In this document: positions 1-6,835 of the stretch, piece after piece
How positions within the stretch are numbered: the first letter of the stretch is position 1
Layout: each line of letters starts with the position of its first letter
From: Acidothermales bacterium
Lineage (GTDB): Bacteria; Actinomycetota; Actinomycetes; Streptosporangiales; WHST01
Length of the DNA: 25,631 nucleotides
Direction: 5' to 3'
Assembly: GCA_017354575.1 (NCBI GenBank)
Contig: JAFMQP010000004.1
Location: forward strand, 1 to 25,631
Position numbers and translations under genes: made by a program
The notes under the pieces: generated by a model
Seen by the model: only the letters and a program-made list of their open reading frames with translations
What the model was told of the DNA's origin: nothing
The model's database searches: none

Positions 1-1
1 C

Positions 2-256
2 ACCGCCGGCCAGCCGGGCTGGGCCGAGAATGGCGACCGGTTCGGCGCCGTCATCGGCAACGCGCTGGTCCCGTACGTCGGGGTCGAGGACTGGTATCTC
101 GGCTCGCTCCTGGTCGGCGTGCCCGGCGAGGACGGCGCGCGCGGTGCCGTCGCGCACGGCCTGGTCGGCCCCGGCTCGCAGCATCCGGAGGAGTGGAAGG
201 CGCAGCAGCCGCACGACGGCGACCGGTACGGGAGCGCGCTCGGCAAGTACGACTGA
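2..256 (+). CDS. FG-GAP repeat protein, C-terminal fragment
   Basis: This is the 3' end of a gene that begins outside the window; 84 residues remain before TGA at 254-256. The frame reads GDRFGAVIG, then LLVGVPGEDG, then GDRYGSALG. This is the GD-x-FG ... VGxPxED pattern of FG-GAP (integrin-alpha-like beta-propeller) repeats. Such proteins are usually secreted, and the repeats often bind calcium through D-x-D-x-D-G loops. In this tail the calcium loop is degenerate (VGVEDWYLGS rather than DxNxDG), as is common in last blades. A strong hairpin follows directly. The family assignment rests on two repeat units only, and no function beyond a propeller fold can be given. Confidence 0.6.
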   Translation, partial: TAGQPGWAENGDRFGAVIGNALVPYVGVEDWYLGSLLVGVPGEDGARGAVAHGLVGPGSQHPEEWKAQQPHDGDRYGSALGKYD

Positions 257-265
257 CCCCGGTCC

Positions 266-299
266 GGAGGGCGCCACCGCGCGGGGGTGGCGCCCCTCC
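266..299 (+). terminator. hairpin after the FG-GAP gene
   Basis: The arms GGGCGCCACC and GGTGGCGCCC, extended by GGAG/CTCC with one bulged C, enclose a short G/C loop 10 nt after the stop codon. There is no T tract, as is usual in high-GC actinobacteria. The position suggests transcription ends here before the acyl-CoA dehydrogenase promoter. Confidence 0.6.
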
Positions 300-331
300 G
301 TCGTCACCCGGCCCGAATCCGCCGTTCCGAC

Positions 332-359
332 TTGCCGCGCAGTTACCGTCGGGTAACAT
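332..359 (+). promoter_or_regulatory. putative promoter of the acyl-CoA dehydrogenase
   Basis: TTGCCG (332-337) and TAACAT (354-359) are separated by 16 bp and fit a sigma-70-type promoter. Transcription would start near 366, leaving a leader of about 38 nt to the ATG at 404. The -10 lies inside the first palindromic operator. This is prediction by eye only. Confidence 0.4.
342..357. promoter_or_regulatory. palindromic operator 1
   Basis: GTTACC-GTCG-GGTAAC is a perfect 6-4-6 inverted repeat covering the predicted -10 element. Its size and symmetry suit a TetR-family repressor of fatty acid degradation, a common arrangement at actinobacterial beta-oxidation genes. The regulator itself is not in the window. 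Confidence 0.55.
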
Positions 360-366
360 GAACCTT

Positions 367-382
367 GTTACCGGTGAGTATG
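367..382. promoter_or_regulatory. imperfect operator 2
   Basis: GTTACCGGTGAGTATG repeats the core TTACCG--G-GTA of operator 1 exactly 25 bp downstream, with a degenerate right arm. It overlaps the alternative ATG at 380. That argues for leader DNA here and for translation starting at 404. Confidence 0.45.
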
Positions 383-403
383 AGCCAGCTGAGAGACGGG
401 TCC

Positions 404-2236
404 ATGGGGCACTATCTGAGCAATCTGCGTGATCTCGAGTTCAACCTGTTCGAGGTCTTCGACCGGCAGGAGGTCCTCGGCACGGGTCCGTTCGCGGACA
501 TCGACGAGGACACCGCGCGCAGCATGCTCGACGAGGTCAACCGGCTCGCCACCACCGAGCTCGCCGCGTCCCTGCTCGAATCCGACCGCAACCCGCCCGT
601 CTTCGACGTCGAGTCGTCGTCGGTCACGTTGCCGGAGTCGTTCAAGCGGTCGTACCACGCGTGGATGGACGCCGAGTGGTGGCGGATGGACGTACCGGAA
701 CGCATCGGCGGCACGATGGCGCCGCGCAGCCTGAAGTGGGCCGCGGCCGAGCTCGTCCTGGGCGCCAACCCGGCCGTCGCGTTCTACGCCAGCGGCCCGA
801 ACTTCGCACACGTCATCGAACGGCTCGGCACGCCCGAGCAGCTGCGCATCGCCGAGCTGATCCTGGAGAAGCGCTGGACGGCCACGATGGTGCTCACCGA
901 GCCGGACGCCGGCTCCGACGTCGGCGCGGGCCGCACCAAGGCGATCGAGCAGCCGGACGGCAGCTGGCACATCGAGGGCGTGAAGCGGTTCATCACGGGC
1001 GGCGAGCACGACCTGTCCGACAACATCATCCACTTCGTGCTCGCCCGCCCCGAGGGGGCGAAGCCGGGTACCAAGGGCCTGTCGCTGTTCCTCGTGCCGA
1101 AGTACCGGTTCGACGACGAGGGCAACCTGGGTGAGCGCAACGGCGTGTACACCGCCAACGTCGAGCACAAGATGGGCCTCAAGGCGTCCACCACCTGCGA
1201 GCTGCGGTTCGGCGAGAAGGAGCCCGCTGTCGGCTACCTGCTCGGCGGCGTGCACGACGGCATCCGGCAGATGTTCATGGTCATCGAGTTCGCCCGCATG
1301 CTCGTCGGCACCAAGGCGATCGCAACGCTGTCGACGGCGTACCTCAACGCGTTGGCGTACGCGAAGGAGCGGGTCCAGGGCGCCGACCTCACGCGGTCCA
1401 CGGACAAGAGCGCGCCGCGGGTCACCACGACGCACCACCCCGACGTGCGTCGCATGCTGATGCTACAGAAGGCGTACGCCGAGGGCCTGCGCGCGCTCGT
1501 GATGTACACGGCGACGTTCCAGGACGCCGGCATGGCCGCCGAGGCGGAGGGCCGTACCGACGAGGACAGCGCGCGGATGAACGACCTGCTGCTGCCCGTC
1601 GTCAAGGGCTTCGGCTCGGAGAAGTCGTACGAGCTGCTGTCGCTCGCGCTGCAGACCTACGGTGGTTCCGGCTACCTGCAGGACTACCCGGTCGAGCAGT
1701 ACATCAGGGACGCGAAGATCGACACGCTCTACGAGGGCACCACGAGCATCCAGGGCCAGGACCTGTTCTTCCGGAAGGTCGTGAAGGACAGGGCGCAGGC
1801 GTTGATGCGGCTCGGCAACGAGATCAAGGAGTTCGCGGAAGGCGAGGCAGGCAACGGCCGGCTGAAGGAGGAGCGCGCGGCCCTCGGCCGTGCCCTGGAG
1901 GACGTCCAGGCGATGGTCGGCCAGATGTTCGGCTGGGCGATGTCCTCGCAGGAGGACGGCAAGGCGCGGGAGATCTACAAGGTCGGGCTCAACACCACGC
2001 GGCTGCTGTACGCGATCGGCGACCTCGTCGTCGGCTGGCTGCTGCTCCGCCAGGCCGAGGTGGCGCTCGCCGCGCTCGCCGGCGGGGCTTCCGAGCGTGA
2101 CCGTGCCTTCTACCAGGGCAAGGTCGCTGCGGCGACGTTCTTCGCGGCCAACCAGCTGCCGCGGATCCGGGCCGAGCGCAAGGCGTTGGAGGCCACCACG
2201 CTCGACCTCATGGAGCTCGACGAAGCCGCGTTCTGA
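404..2236 (+). CDS. acyl-CoA dehydrogenase (FadE5-type)
   Basis: FAD-dependent dehydrogenase that makes the trans-2-enoyl-CoA in the first step of beta-oxidation. At 610 residues it is longer than the roughly 380-400 residues of classical enzymes and matches the FadE5 group, which carries an extra C-terminal acyl-CoA-dehydrogenase-like domain (here about residues 470-600). The N-terminus MGHYLSNLRDLEFNLFEV is typical of this group, so I start at ATG 404. TTG 365 and ATG 380 are in frame, but 380 overlaps an operator-like repeat. The middle domain shows MVLTEPDAGSDVG, and Glu444 in YEGTTSIQ is the expected catalytic base. The gene stands alone with its own promoter and two operators. Its 3' end overlaps the end of the opposite-strand kinase gene by 29 bp. 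The family is certain; the chain-length preference cannot be read. Confidence 0.93.
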   Translation: MGHYLSNLRDLEFNLFEVFDRQEVLGTGPFADIDEDTARSMLDEVNRLATTELAASLLESDRNPPVFDVESSSVTLPESFKRSYHAWMDAEWWRMDVPERIGGTMAPRSLKWAAAELVLGANPAVAFYASGPNFAHVIERLGTPEQLRIAELILEKRWTATMVLTEPDAGSDVGAGRTKAIEQPDGSWHIEGVKRFITGGEHDLSDNIIHFVLARPEGAKPGTKGLSLFLVPKYRFDDEGNLGERNGVYTANVEHKMGLKASTTCELRFGEKEPAVGYLLGGVHDGIRQMFMVIEFARMLVGTKAIATLSTAYLNALAYAKERVQGADLTRSTDKSAPRVTTTHHPDVRRMLMLQKAYAEGLRALVMYTATFQDAGMAAEAEGRTDEDSARMNDLLLPVVKGFGSEKSYELLSLALQTYGGSGYLQDYPVEQYIRDAKIDTLYEGTTSIQGQDLFFRKVVKDRAQALMRLGNEIKEFAEGEAGNGRLKEERAALGRALEDVQAMVGQMFGWAMSSQEDGKAREIYKVGLNTTRLLYAIGDLVVGWLLLRQAEVALAALAGGASERDRAFYQGKVAAATFFAANQLPRIRAERKALEATTLDLMELDEAAF

Positions 2237-3173
2237 CCCCGGCGTTCGCGTGGCGGCGGGTCTCGGCGAGGGCCGGGATGTGGCCGGTGCCGCCGAGGCC
2301 GGACACCGAGAGGGACGCCGCCGCGGCGGCCAGGTGTACGGCGTCCGCGAGTTGGTCACCGGCCACGAGCCGGGCGGTGAGCGTACCGGCGAACACGTCG
2401 CCTGCGCCGGTGGCGTCGACCGGGTCGGGGTTCGGGGGTACGGGGACCACCCGGGGCGTCGAGCCGTCCGTGACCAGGACGTCGCGGGCGCCGCAGGTGA
2501 CCGTCACAGCGCGGGCGCCGAGCGCCAGGCAGCGTGCCGCGACGACCTCTGGGTCGTCGGTGTCGAAGAGCAGCCGCGCGTCGGTCGGGCACGACGGTGT
2601 CACGACGGTGGCGAGCGGCGCGGCCGCGGCGAACGCGTCGCGCGCGTCCGCGAGGCCGGTGAGCTTGGGCCGGACGTTCGGGTCGTAGGCCACCACGCCG
2701 CCGGCATCCGCCACCAGCTTCATCGCCGCCAGGGCCGCGTCACGCGCGGACGCCGAGATCGCCATCGTGATGCCGCTGACGACGAGCCCGGCCGCGGACG
2801 CGAACAGGTCCGCGGCCGCGTCGACGTGGGCGGGCGACAGCGTCGACCCCGCACTGCCCGCACGCCAGTAGACGAACTCGCGGTCGCCGACGACGTCCGC
2901 GCTGACCATGTACAGCCCGTTCGATTGCGGCGCCCGCACGACGTGGTCGACCTCGACACCGAGCTCCCCCGCCCTGTCGAGGATCGCGTCACCCAGCTCG
3001 TCGGCGCCGACGACGGAGAACAGCGTGGTGCGCGCGCCGGCGGCGGCCGACGCGGCGGCGGCGTTGAGCACGTCGCCGGAGTAGGAGAGCCGGAAGGTGT
3101 CGGCGGTGCGCAGCGGCTGCGTCGTGCGCAGCTCGACCAGCGCCTCGCCGAGCGCGACCACGAGACCGGTCAT
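2208..3173 (-). CDS. kdgK: PfkB-family sugar kinase, probable 2-keto-3-deoxygluconate kinase
   Basis: Predicted to phosphorylate 2-keto-3-deoxygluconate to KDPG with ATP in the cytosol. The 321-residue protein has a ribokinase fold: the substrate-binding N-terminal region contains YSGDVLNAA (residues 31-39), YDPNVRPKL lies at 163-171, and PfkB signature 2, DATGAGDVFAG, ends the active site with Asp259 as the presumed catalytic base. Its ATG overlaps the stop of the KDPG aldolase gene by 4 bases, so the two are translationally coupled, and that partner is the main reason for choosing KDG over other PfkB substrates. The last 29 bp overlap the 3' end of the acyl-CoA dehydrogenase gene on the other strand. 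The family is certain; the substrate is inferred from context. Confidence 0.88.
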   Translation of the reverse strand: MTGLVVALGEALVELRTTQPLRTADTFRLSYSGDVLNAAAASAAAGARTTLFSVVGADELGDAILDRAGELGVEVDHVVRAPQSNGLYMVSADVVGDREFVYWRAGSAGSTLSPAHVDAAADLFASAAGLVVSGITMAISASARDAALAAMKLVADAGGVVAYDPNVRPKLTGLADARDAFAAAAPLATVVTPSCPTDARLLFDTDDPEVVAARCLALGARAVTVTCGARDVLVTDGSTPRVVPVPPNPDPVDATGAGDVFAGTLTARLVAGDQLADAVHLAAAAASLSVSGLGGTGHIPALAETRRHANAGVRTRLRRAP

Positions 3174-3751
3174 CGCGCGAACAGCTCGGCCAGCGCGGCC
3201 GGGTCGTCGGGGAGCCCGGAGCCCACGCCGGCCGCGACCGCGCCCGCCCGCAGGTAGGCGTCCACGTCGTCGAGCCGGACGCCGCCGGTCGGGATGACGG
3301 CGGCGTCCGGCAGGATCGTGCGCACCGACGCGAGGTAGGCCGGCCCGCCGGCGTGCGCGGGGAACAGCTTCACCGGACCGTGCGCGGCCGCGTTCGCGAG
3401 TTCGGTCGGCGTGAACCCGCCCTCGAGGAACGGGACGCCGGCATCCCGCGCCACGGTGCGGACGTCGGGCGCGGCGTAAGGCGACACCAGGAACGTCGCG
3501 CCGATGTCGACGGCGCGCAGTGCCTGCTCGGCCGTGGTGACGGTGCCGAGCCCGACGAGCGCGCCGTCGCCCGCCTCGTCGGTCACGCGCCGCAGTGCAC
3601 GGGACCAGTCGGGGATCGTGGTGGTCAGCTCCACCACGCGGCAGCCGGCGCCGAGCAGCCGCAGTGCCCGCCCGGCCGCGGCGTCGGCGTCGTCGGCACG
3701 GAGTACGGGCAGCACCCGCTGGGCCCGGACGCAGGCGAGGAAGTCGGTCAC
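3170..3751 (-). CDS. eda: KDPG/KHG aldolase
   Basis: Class I aldolase that cleaves 2-keto-3-deoxy-6-phosphogluconate to pyruvate and glyceraldehyde-3-phosphate. The 193 residues are slightly short of the usual 200-215. The TIM-barrel core shows Glu41 in VVELTTT, the expected acid/base residue, and Schiff-base Lys128 in GPVKLFPA, followed by PTGGV (phosphate-binding loop). The start is GTG 3751, since no ATG lies nearby and the conserved N-terminus fits. The gene begins only 10 nt after the stop of a broken response-regulator gene on the same strand and overlaps the kinase gene by ATGA. Together with the kinase it forms the lower Entner-Doudoroff or hexuronate branch; edd and hexuronate dehydratases are not in the window. 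Confidence 0.92.
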   Translation of the reverse strand: MTDFLACVRAQRVLPVLRADDADAAAGRALRLLGAGCRVVELTTTIPDWSRALRRVTDEAGDGALVGLGTVTTAEQALRAVDIGATFLVSPYAAPDVRTVARDAGVPFLEGGFTPTELANAAAHGPVKLFPAHAGGPAYLASVRTILPDAAVIPTGGVRLDDVDAYLRAGAVAAGVGSGLPDDPAALAELFAR

Positions 3752-3761
3752 GGCTTCGACC

Positions 3762-4260
3762 CTAGTCGTCGGGGGCGAGGCCGTTGCGGTAGGCGACCGT
3801 CACGGCCTGGGCGCGGTCGCGGGCGCCGATCTTCGCGAACAGGTTGTTCACGTGCGTCTTGACGGTAGCGGCCGAGACGAACAGCTGTGCCGCGATCTCC
3901 GCGTTGGGCCGCCCGGCTGCGATCGGCGTCAGCACCTCCGCCTCGCGCGCGGTCAGGCCGGCAGGCAGCTCGGAGTCGGGCCGCCCGCGTCCGGACGAGG
4001 ACCGCTCGCCTCTCGACAGCGACTCGACCAGCCGGCGCTGCACCGCCGGGTCGAGCTTGGGCGGCACCGGACCGGACGGTCGCGGTCGCCGTCGCGATCT
4101 CCTCCGCGCTCGCGTTCTTCGTGAGGAAGCCCCGTGCGCCTGCCTGCAGGGCACCGAAGACGGACTCGTCGTCGGCGCCGGCCACCCGCTGCGTCGTCAT
4201 CTGGCGGACGATGACGAACACGACCACCGCCGCGACCAGCGGGATGTCGACCGGGTTCAC
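3762..4260 (-). pseudogene. broken LuxR/NarL-family response regulator with a foreign-looking start
   Basis: Read from 4260, GTG preceded by GGAGG at 5 nt opens a frame starting NPVDIPLVAAVVVFVIVRQ, a hydrophobic membrane-protein-like segment. It then passes directly into ESVFGALQAGARGFLTKNASAEEI, which is the end of a receiver domain including its conserved beta-5 Lys. The phospho-acceptor Asp half is absent. Near 4085 the reading shifts frame, and the remainder (PPKLDPAVQRRLVE, then LTAREAEVLTPIAAGRPNAEIAAQLFVSAATVKTHVNNLFAKIG) is a complete LuxR-type helix-turn-helix ending at TAG 3762. There are thus at least two lesions: a deletion joining two genes and a frameshift. The HTH might be made from an internal start, but I see no good ribosome site. 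Most likely a decayed two-component regulator. Confidence 0.75.
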
Positions 4261-4350
4261 ACTGGCCTCCGTACCTCGTGTCCCGAACTCTCGACGGCTT
4301 CGACGGTACGGAGACCGCGCGCAGAGGGGATCGGCGTCCGGACGGACGTC

Positions 4351-4379
4351 GCGATCTCCACCTCCGGGTGGAGGATCGC
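4351..4379 (-). terminator. hairpin after the zinc-ribbon membrane protein gene
   Basis: The arms CTCCACC and GGTGGAG around TCCG are extended by GCGAT/ATCGC with one bulge. The hairpin starts directly after the stop codon at 4380-4382 in the minus direction. It would separate that gene from the response-regulator remnant. Confidence 0.5.
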
Positions 4380-5618
4380 CTACGCGGGCTGGTAGACGAC
4401 CTCGTGGTCGCGGAGCACGACCCTGCCCTTCGGGGCGACAGGAGACCAGTCGGTGCCCTTGACGGGCTTGCCGGTGAAGAAGTCGGTCGCGGCGTAGGTG
4501 AGGTCGGCGCGGCCCTCGTCGCCGATGGGAGTGCTGACCTCCACGGCGCCGGACTCGCCGGAGATGCCCACGTCGAAGCTCGGGTACCTGGTGAGCTTCC
4601 AGCTGAAGTCGTGCTCGTTCTTCCCCGCGCCACCGAGGGACGAGAACGGGCAGTTCGGCGGGTTCAGCGAATCCACCCGCACGCACTGCTCCAGGTGCGC
4701 GCGCACCTGCCGCCGGATTTCGGCCTTGGCGGACTCCTTCACCGTCAGGTCGAGCCGCACGTCGGCCTCCGCGGCGGACATGGGGAGGGCGGCGACCTTG
4801 GCGGACGTGGCGAGCAGCGGGTTGTCCGGCACCGTCAGCTGATAGCGGCCGGGGAACACGGAGTACTTGAACGCGGGCGCCTGGTCGAGTGCGCTGTCCT
4901 TGGGCTGCCTGCTGGAGACCAGCCGCTGCCCGTTGACGAGGTAGTACGGTGCCTTCGGGTTCACGATCGCGAGCAGGCCCGTGGCGCCGGTCTCCTGCCA
5001 CTCGTCGATCAGCCAGTGCCCCCGCAGGCCCGAGTCGGACGCCTTCGACACCGCCAGCACCTGCGACTCCCGCCTGCCGAGCAGGTCGTACGTGACCCGC
5101 ACCGACCGGCCGTCGCCGTCGCCTGTCGGCTCGCCGACGCGGACGTGACTGGGGGGCCTGTACTCCTTCGCCCGCAGCACGCTGTCGGTCATCAGCCGGG
5201 CGTCCGGCGGCTCCCAGGTGAACGTGCCCGGCTGCGGCCTGAGGTGGGAGAGCGCGCAACGCGCGTCGCGCTTGCCGAGGCAGGCGAAGTACGCGCTGAC
5301 GACGTCCTTCGGACTCGGCCCGGTCGCCCGGTAGACGACGAGCCCGACCACCAGGAGCACGACGAGCACGACGACCAGGCCGACGCCCGCGAACAGCACC
5401 CGGTGCCGGAGGATGCCGGGAAGCCCGCCGCGCCTGATGGCGCCGAGGTCGAAGCTGCGCAGGGCGTCCCTCGGCGATGCGGTCGGCGTCGGCCGCGGCT
5501 TCTCGGCCGTCGTCGCGGGCCGCGCCGTCGCGGCCTTGCGGACCGGCCGGCCGCACGCCGTGCAGAACCGCTGGTCCGCGGTCAACCGACCGCCGCAGCC
5601 CGGACACGTCACGCTCAC
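4380..5618 (-). CDS. zinc-ribbon, single-pass membrane protein with large extracytoplasmic domain
   Basis: 412 residues from GTG 5618; GTG 5612 is equally possible because neither has a clear ribosome site. The N-terminus is a zinc ribbon (CPGCG at residues 5-9, CTACG at 19-23). A Pro/Thr/Ala-rich linker follows, then one strongly hydrophobic helix at about 74-96, then about 310 residues outside the membrane beginning PSPKDVVSAYFACLGKRDA, which resembles the NTF2-like folds (DUF4878 type) seen in such proteins. The layout recalls the TcaA/zinc-ribbon envelope proteins of Gram-positive bacteria. Four further Cys in the outer part (ACLGKRDARC and the CVRV/NCPF pair) could form disulfides. It is transcribed away from a proline-rich membrane protein gene. 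The specific function is unknown. Confidence 0.75.
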   Translation of the reverse strand: MSVTCPGCGGRLTADQRFCTACGRPVRKAATARPATTAEKPRPTPTASPRDALRSFDLGAIRRGGLPGILRHRVLFAGVGLVVVLVVLLVVGLVVYRATGPSPKDVVSAYFACLGKRDARCALSHLRPQPGTFTWEPPDARLMTDSVLRAKEYRPPSHVRVGEPTGDGDGRSVRVTYDLLGRRESQVLAVSKASDSGLRGHWLIDEWQETGATGLLAIVNPKAPYYLVNGQRLVSSRQPKDSALDQAPAFKYSVFPGRYQLTVPDNPLLATSAKVAALPMSAAEADVRLDLTVKESAKAEIRRQVRAHLEQCVRVDSLNPPNCPFSSLGGAGKNEHDFSWKLTRYPSFDVGISGESGAVEVSTPIGDEGRADLTYAATDFFTGKPVKGTDWSPVAPKGRVVLRDHEVVYQPA

Positions 5619-5813
5619 GTACCCATCGTGGCAGGTCGGCAGGACAGGTCTGCCGGGTACGGGTGAAGTTGCTACCGTGCAAGGGACACCGCCGGACGCC
5701 GGTCGCCGCGGCGGCAGCAGGAGCCGGAGCGTCGGGAGCAGCACGTCCATGGCGGTACCACGGGAGCCGACGAGCGAGCCGGAGGTAGGGGTCGAACGAG
5801 GAAGCGGGCGCGC

Positions 5814-6785
5814 ATGACACAGCCACCAGCCGCGGGGTGGCATCCACCCGACCGGCCCGGCCCGCACGTGGGCAACGGGCAGTACCCGCGGCCCGTACCG
5901 CCCGCACAGTGGCCGGCGCCCTACCCGCCGCAGCCGCCGCGTCCGCAGCACAGGTACCCGACGCCGCCGCACCCGGTACCGCGGCCGCCGTACTCGGGGC
6001 CGCCGCTGCCGCCGCCGTCGGTCCCGGGAGCAGCGCCGCAGCCGTGGCCGTCGCCACCGCCGCGCCGGGTCGTGCCGCCGGTGCCGGTGACGGTCCCCGG
6101 TGACGAGGACCGCTACCAGCCGCCGCCGATCCAGCTGCCGCCCGCACCCGGCGACCACGGCAAGCTGCCGCCGCTGCCCACGGCCAAGCGGATCCCGTCC
6201 GACCTGCCGTTCGTCGTCAACCCGCGGGTCGGCATCTGGTACCTGCTCTACCTGATCCCGCTGCTGATCCTGCTGGCGCCGGCGGTGTACCTGCTCGCCA
6301 CCGGTTACCTGGCCTGGGGCCTGGTGGTCCTCGTGCTGACGGTCGCCGCGTACATCTGCGCGTTCGGTTTCCGGCTCGTGGTGCTGGCGTGGAGCGGGCC
6401 GCTGCTCGCCGCCGACCGCAACCACCTGTGGGTGCAGGCCAGGAAGTGGCCGGTGCTCTGCGTGCGGATCCCGTGGGAGCTCGTGGGCGAGGTCCGGATA
6501 CGCCGCTGGTTCCTGGAGAAGGTGGTCTGCGTCGTCCCGCGCGACCCGCGGATCGCGCGGATGGACGGCATGTGGTCGTCGATCGACCAGGCGCGGACGA
6601 GCGCGTTCTTCCACTCCCGGCTGACGGCGTCGACCAGGTTCGGCGACACGTCGGCGGAGACGACGCTGCGCGCCCTCGCCGACCTCGCCGCCGGGAGGGC
6701 CCACGTGGTCGGCGGCCCGGCCCCCGCCGAGCCCGCGCGGCAGCCAGGTGACGGCGACCCGGGCGCGCCGCCGACCCCTGGTTGA
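5814..6785 (+). CDS. proline-rich two-helix membrane protein, unknown function
   Basis: 323 residues from ATG 5814. Residues 1-125 are low-complexity Pro with Gly, Tyr, Gln and Ala, as in many actinobacterial membrane proteins whose cytoplasmic tail is disordered. Two transmembrane helices lie at about 141-163 and 167-191. A compact C-terminal domain (about 200-290) has basic and aromatic residues such as VRIRRWFLEKVVCVVPRDPR and may be a PH-like fold, though this is only a guess. The end is again Pro/Gly/Ala-rich. The stop codon lies inside a 26-bp perfect palindrome. It is divergent from the zinc-ribbon protein gene with 195 bp between starts, suggesting shared regulation. No known family is recognised. 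Confidence 0.7.
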   Translation: MTQPPAAGWHPPDRPGPHVGNGQYPRPVPPAQWPAPYPPQPPRPQHRYPTPPHPVPRPPYSGPPLPPPSVPGAAPQPWPSPPPRRVVPPVPVTVPGDEDRYQPPPIQLPPAPGDHGKLPPLPTAKRIPSDLPFVVNPRVGIWYLLYLIPLLILLAPAVYLLATGYLAWGLVVLVLTVAAYICAFGFRLVVLAWSGPLLAADRNHLWVQARKWPVLCVRIPWELVGEVRIRRWFLEKVVCVVPRDPRIARMDGMWSSIDQARTSAFFHSRLTASTRFGDTSAETTLRALADLAAGRAHVVGGPAPAEPARQPGDGDPGAPPTPG

Positions 6786-6805
6786 TCACGTTAACGTGAT
6801 CAACC
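6780..6805. terminator. 26-bp perfect palindrome between convergent genes
   Basis: The 11-bp arms GGTTGATCACG and CGTGATCAACC flank TTAA with no mismatch. It covers the stop codon of the proline-rich protein gene and lies 30 bp beyond the stop of the E2 gene on the other strand. This placement suits a bidirectional terminator. Its AT-containing sequence is unlike the surrounding DNA, so an operator or protein-binding site is also possible. Confidence 0.6.
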
Positions 6806-6835
6806 GGTCCTGGAGGGAGGCGTTGCGGACGGGCG

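Noticed and set aside
3748..6147. 799-codon open frame on the minus strand
   Set aside because: It is a composition shadow running antisense to the proline-rich gene and through the zinc-ribbon gene in another frame. Only its last part, from 4260, holds a real remnant, described as a pseudogene.
5814..6190. repeat array in the proline codons
   Set aside because: The CCG-rich stretch is irregular coding for a Pro-rich tail, not a periodic DNA repeat.
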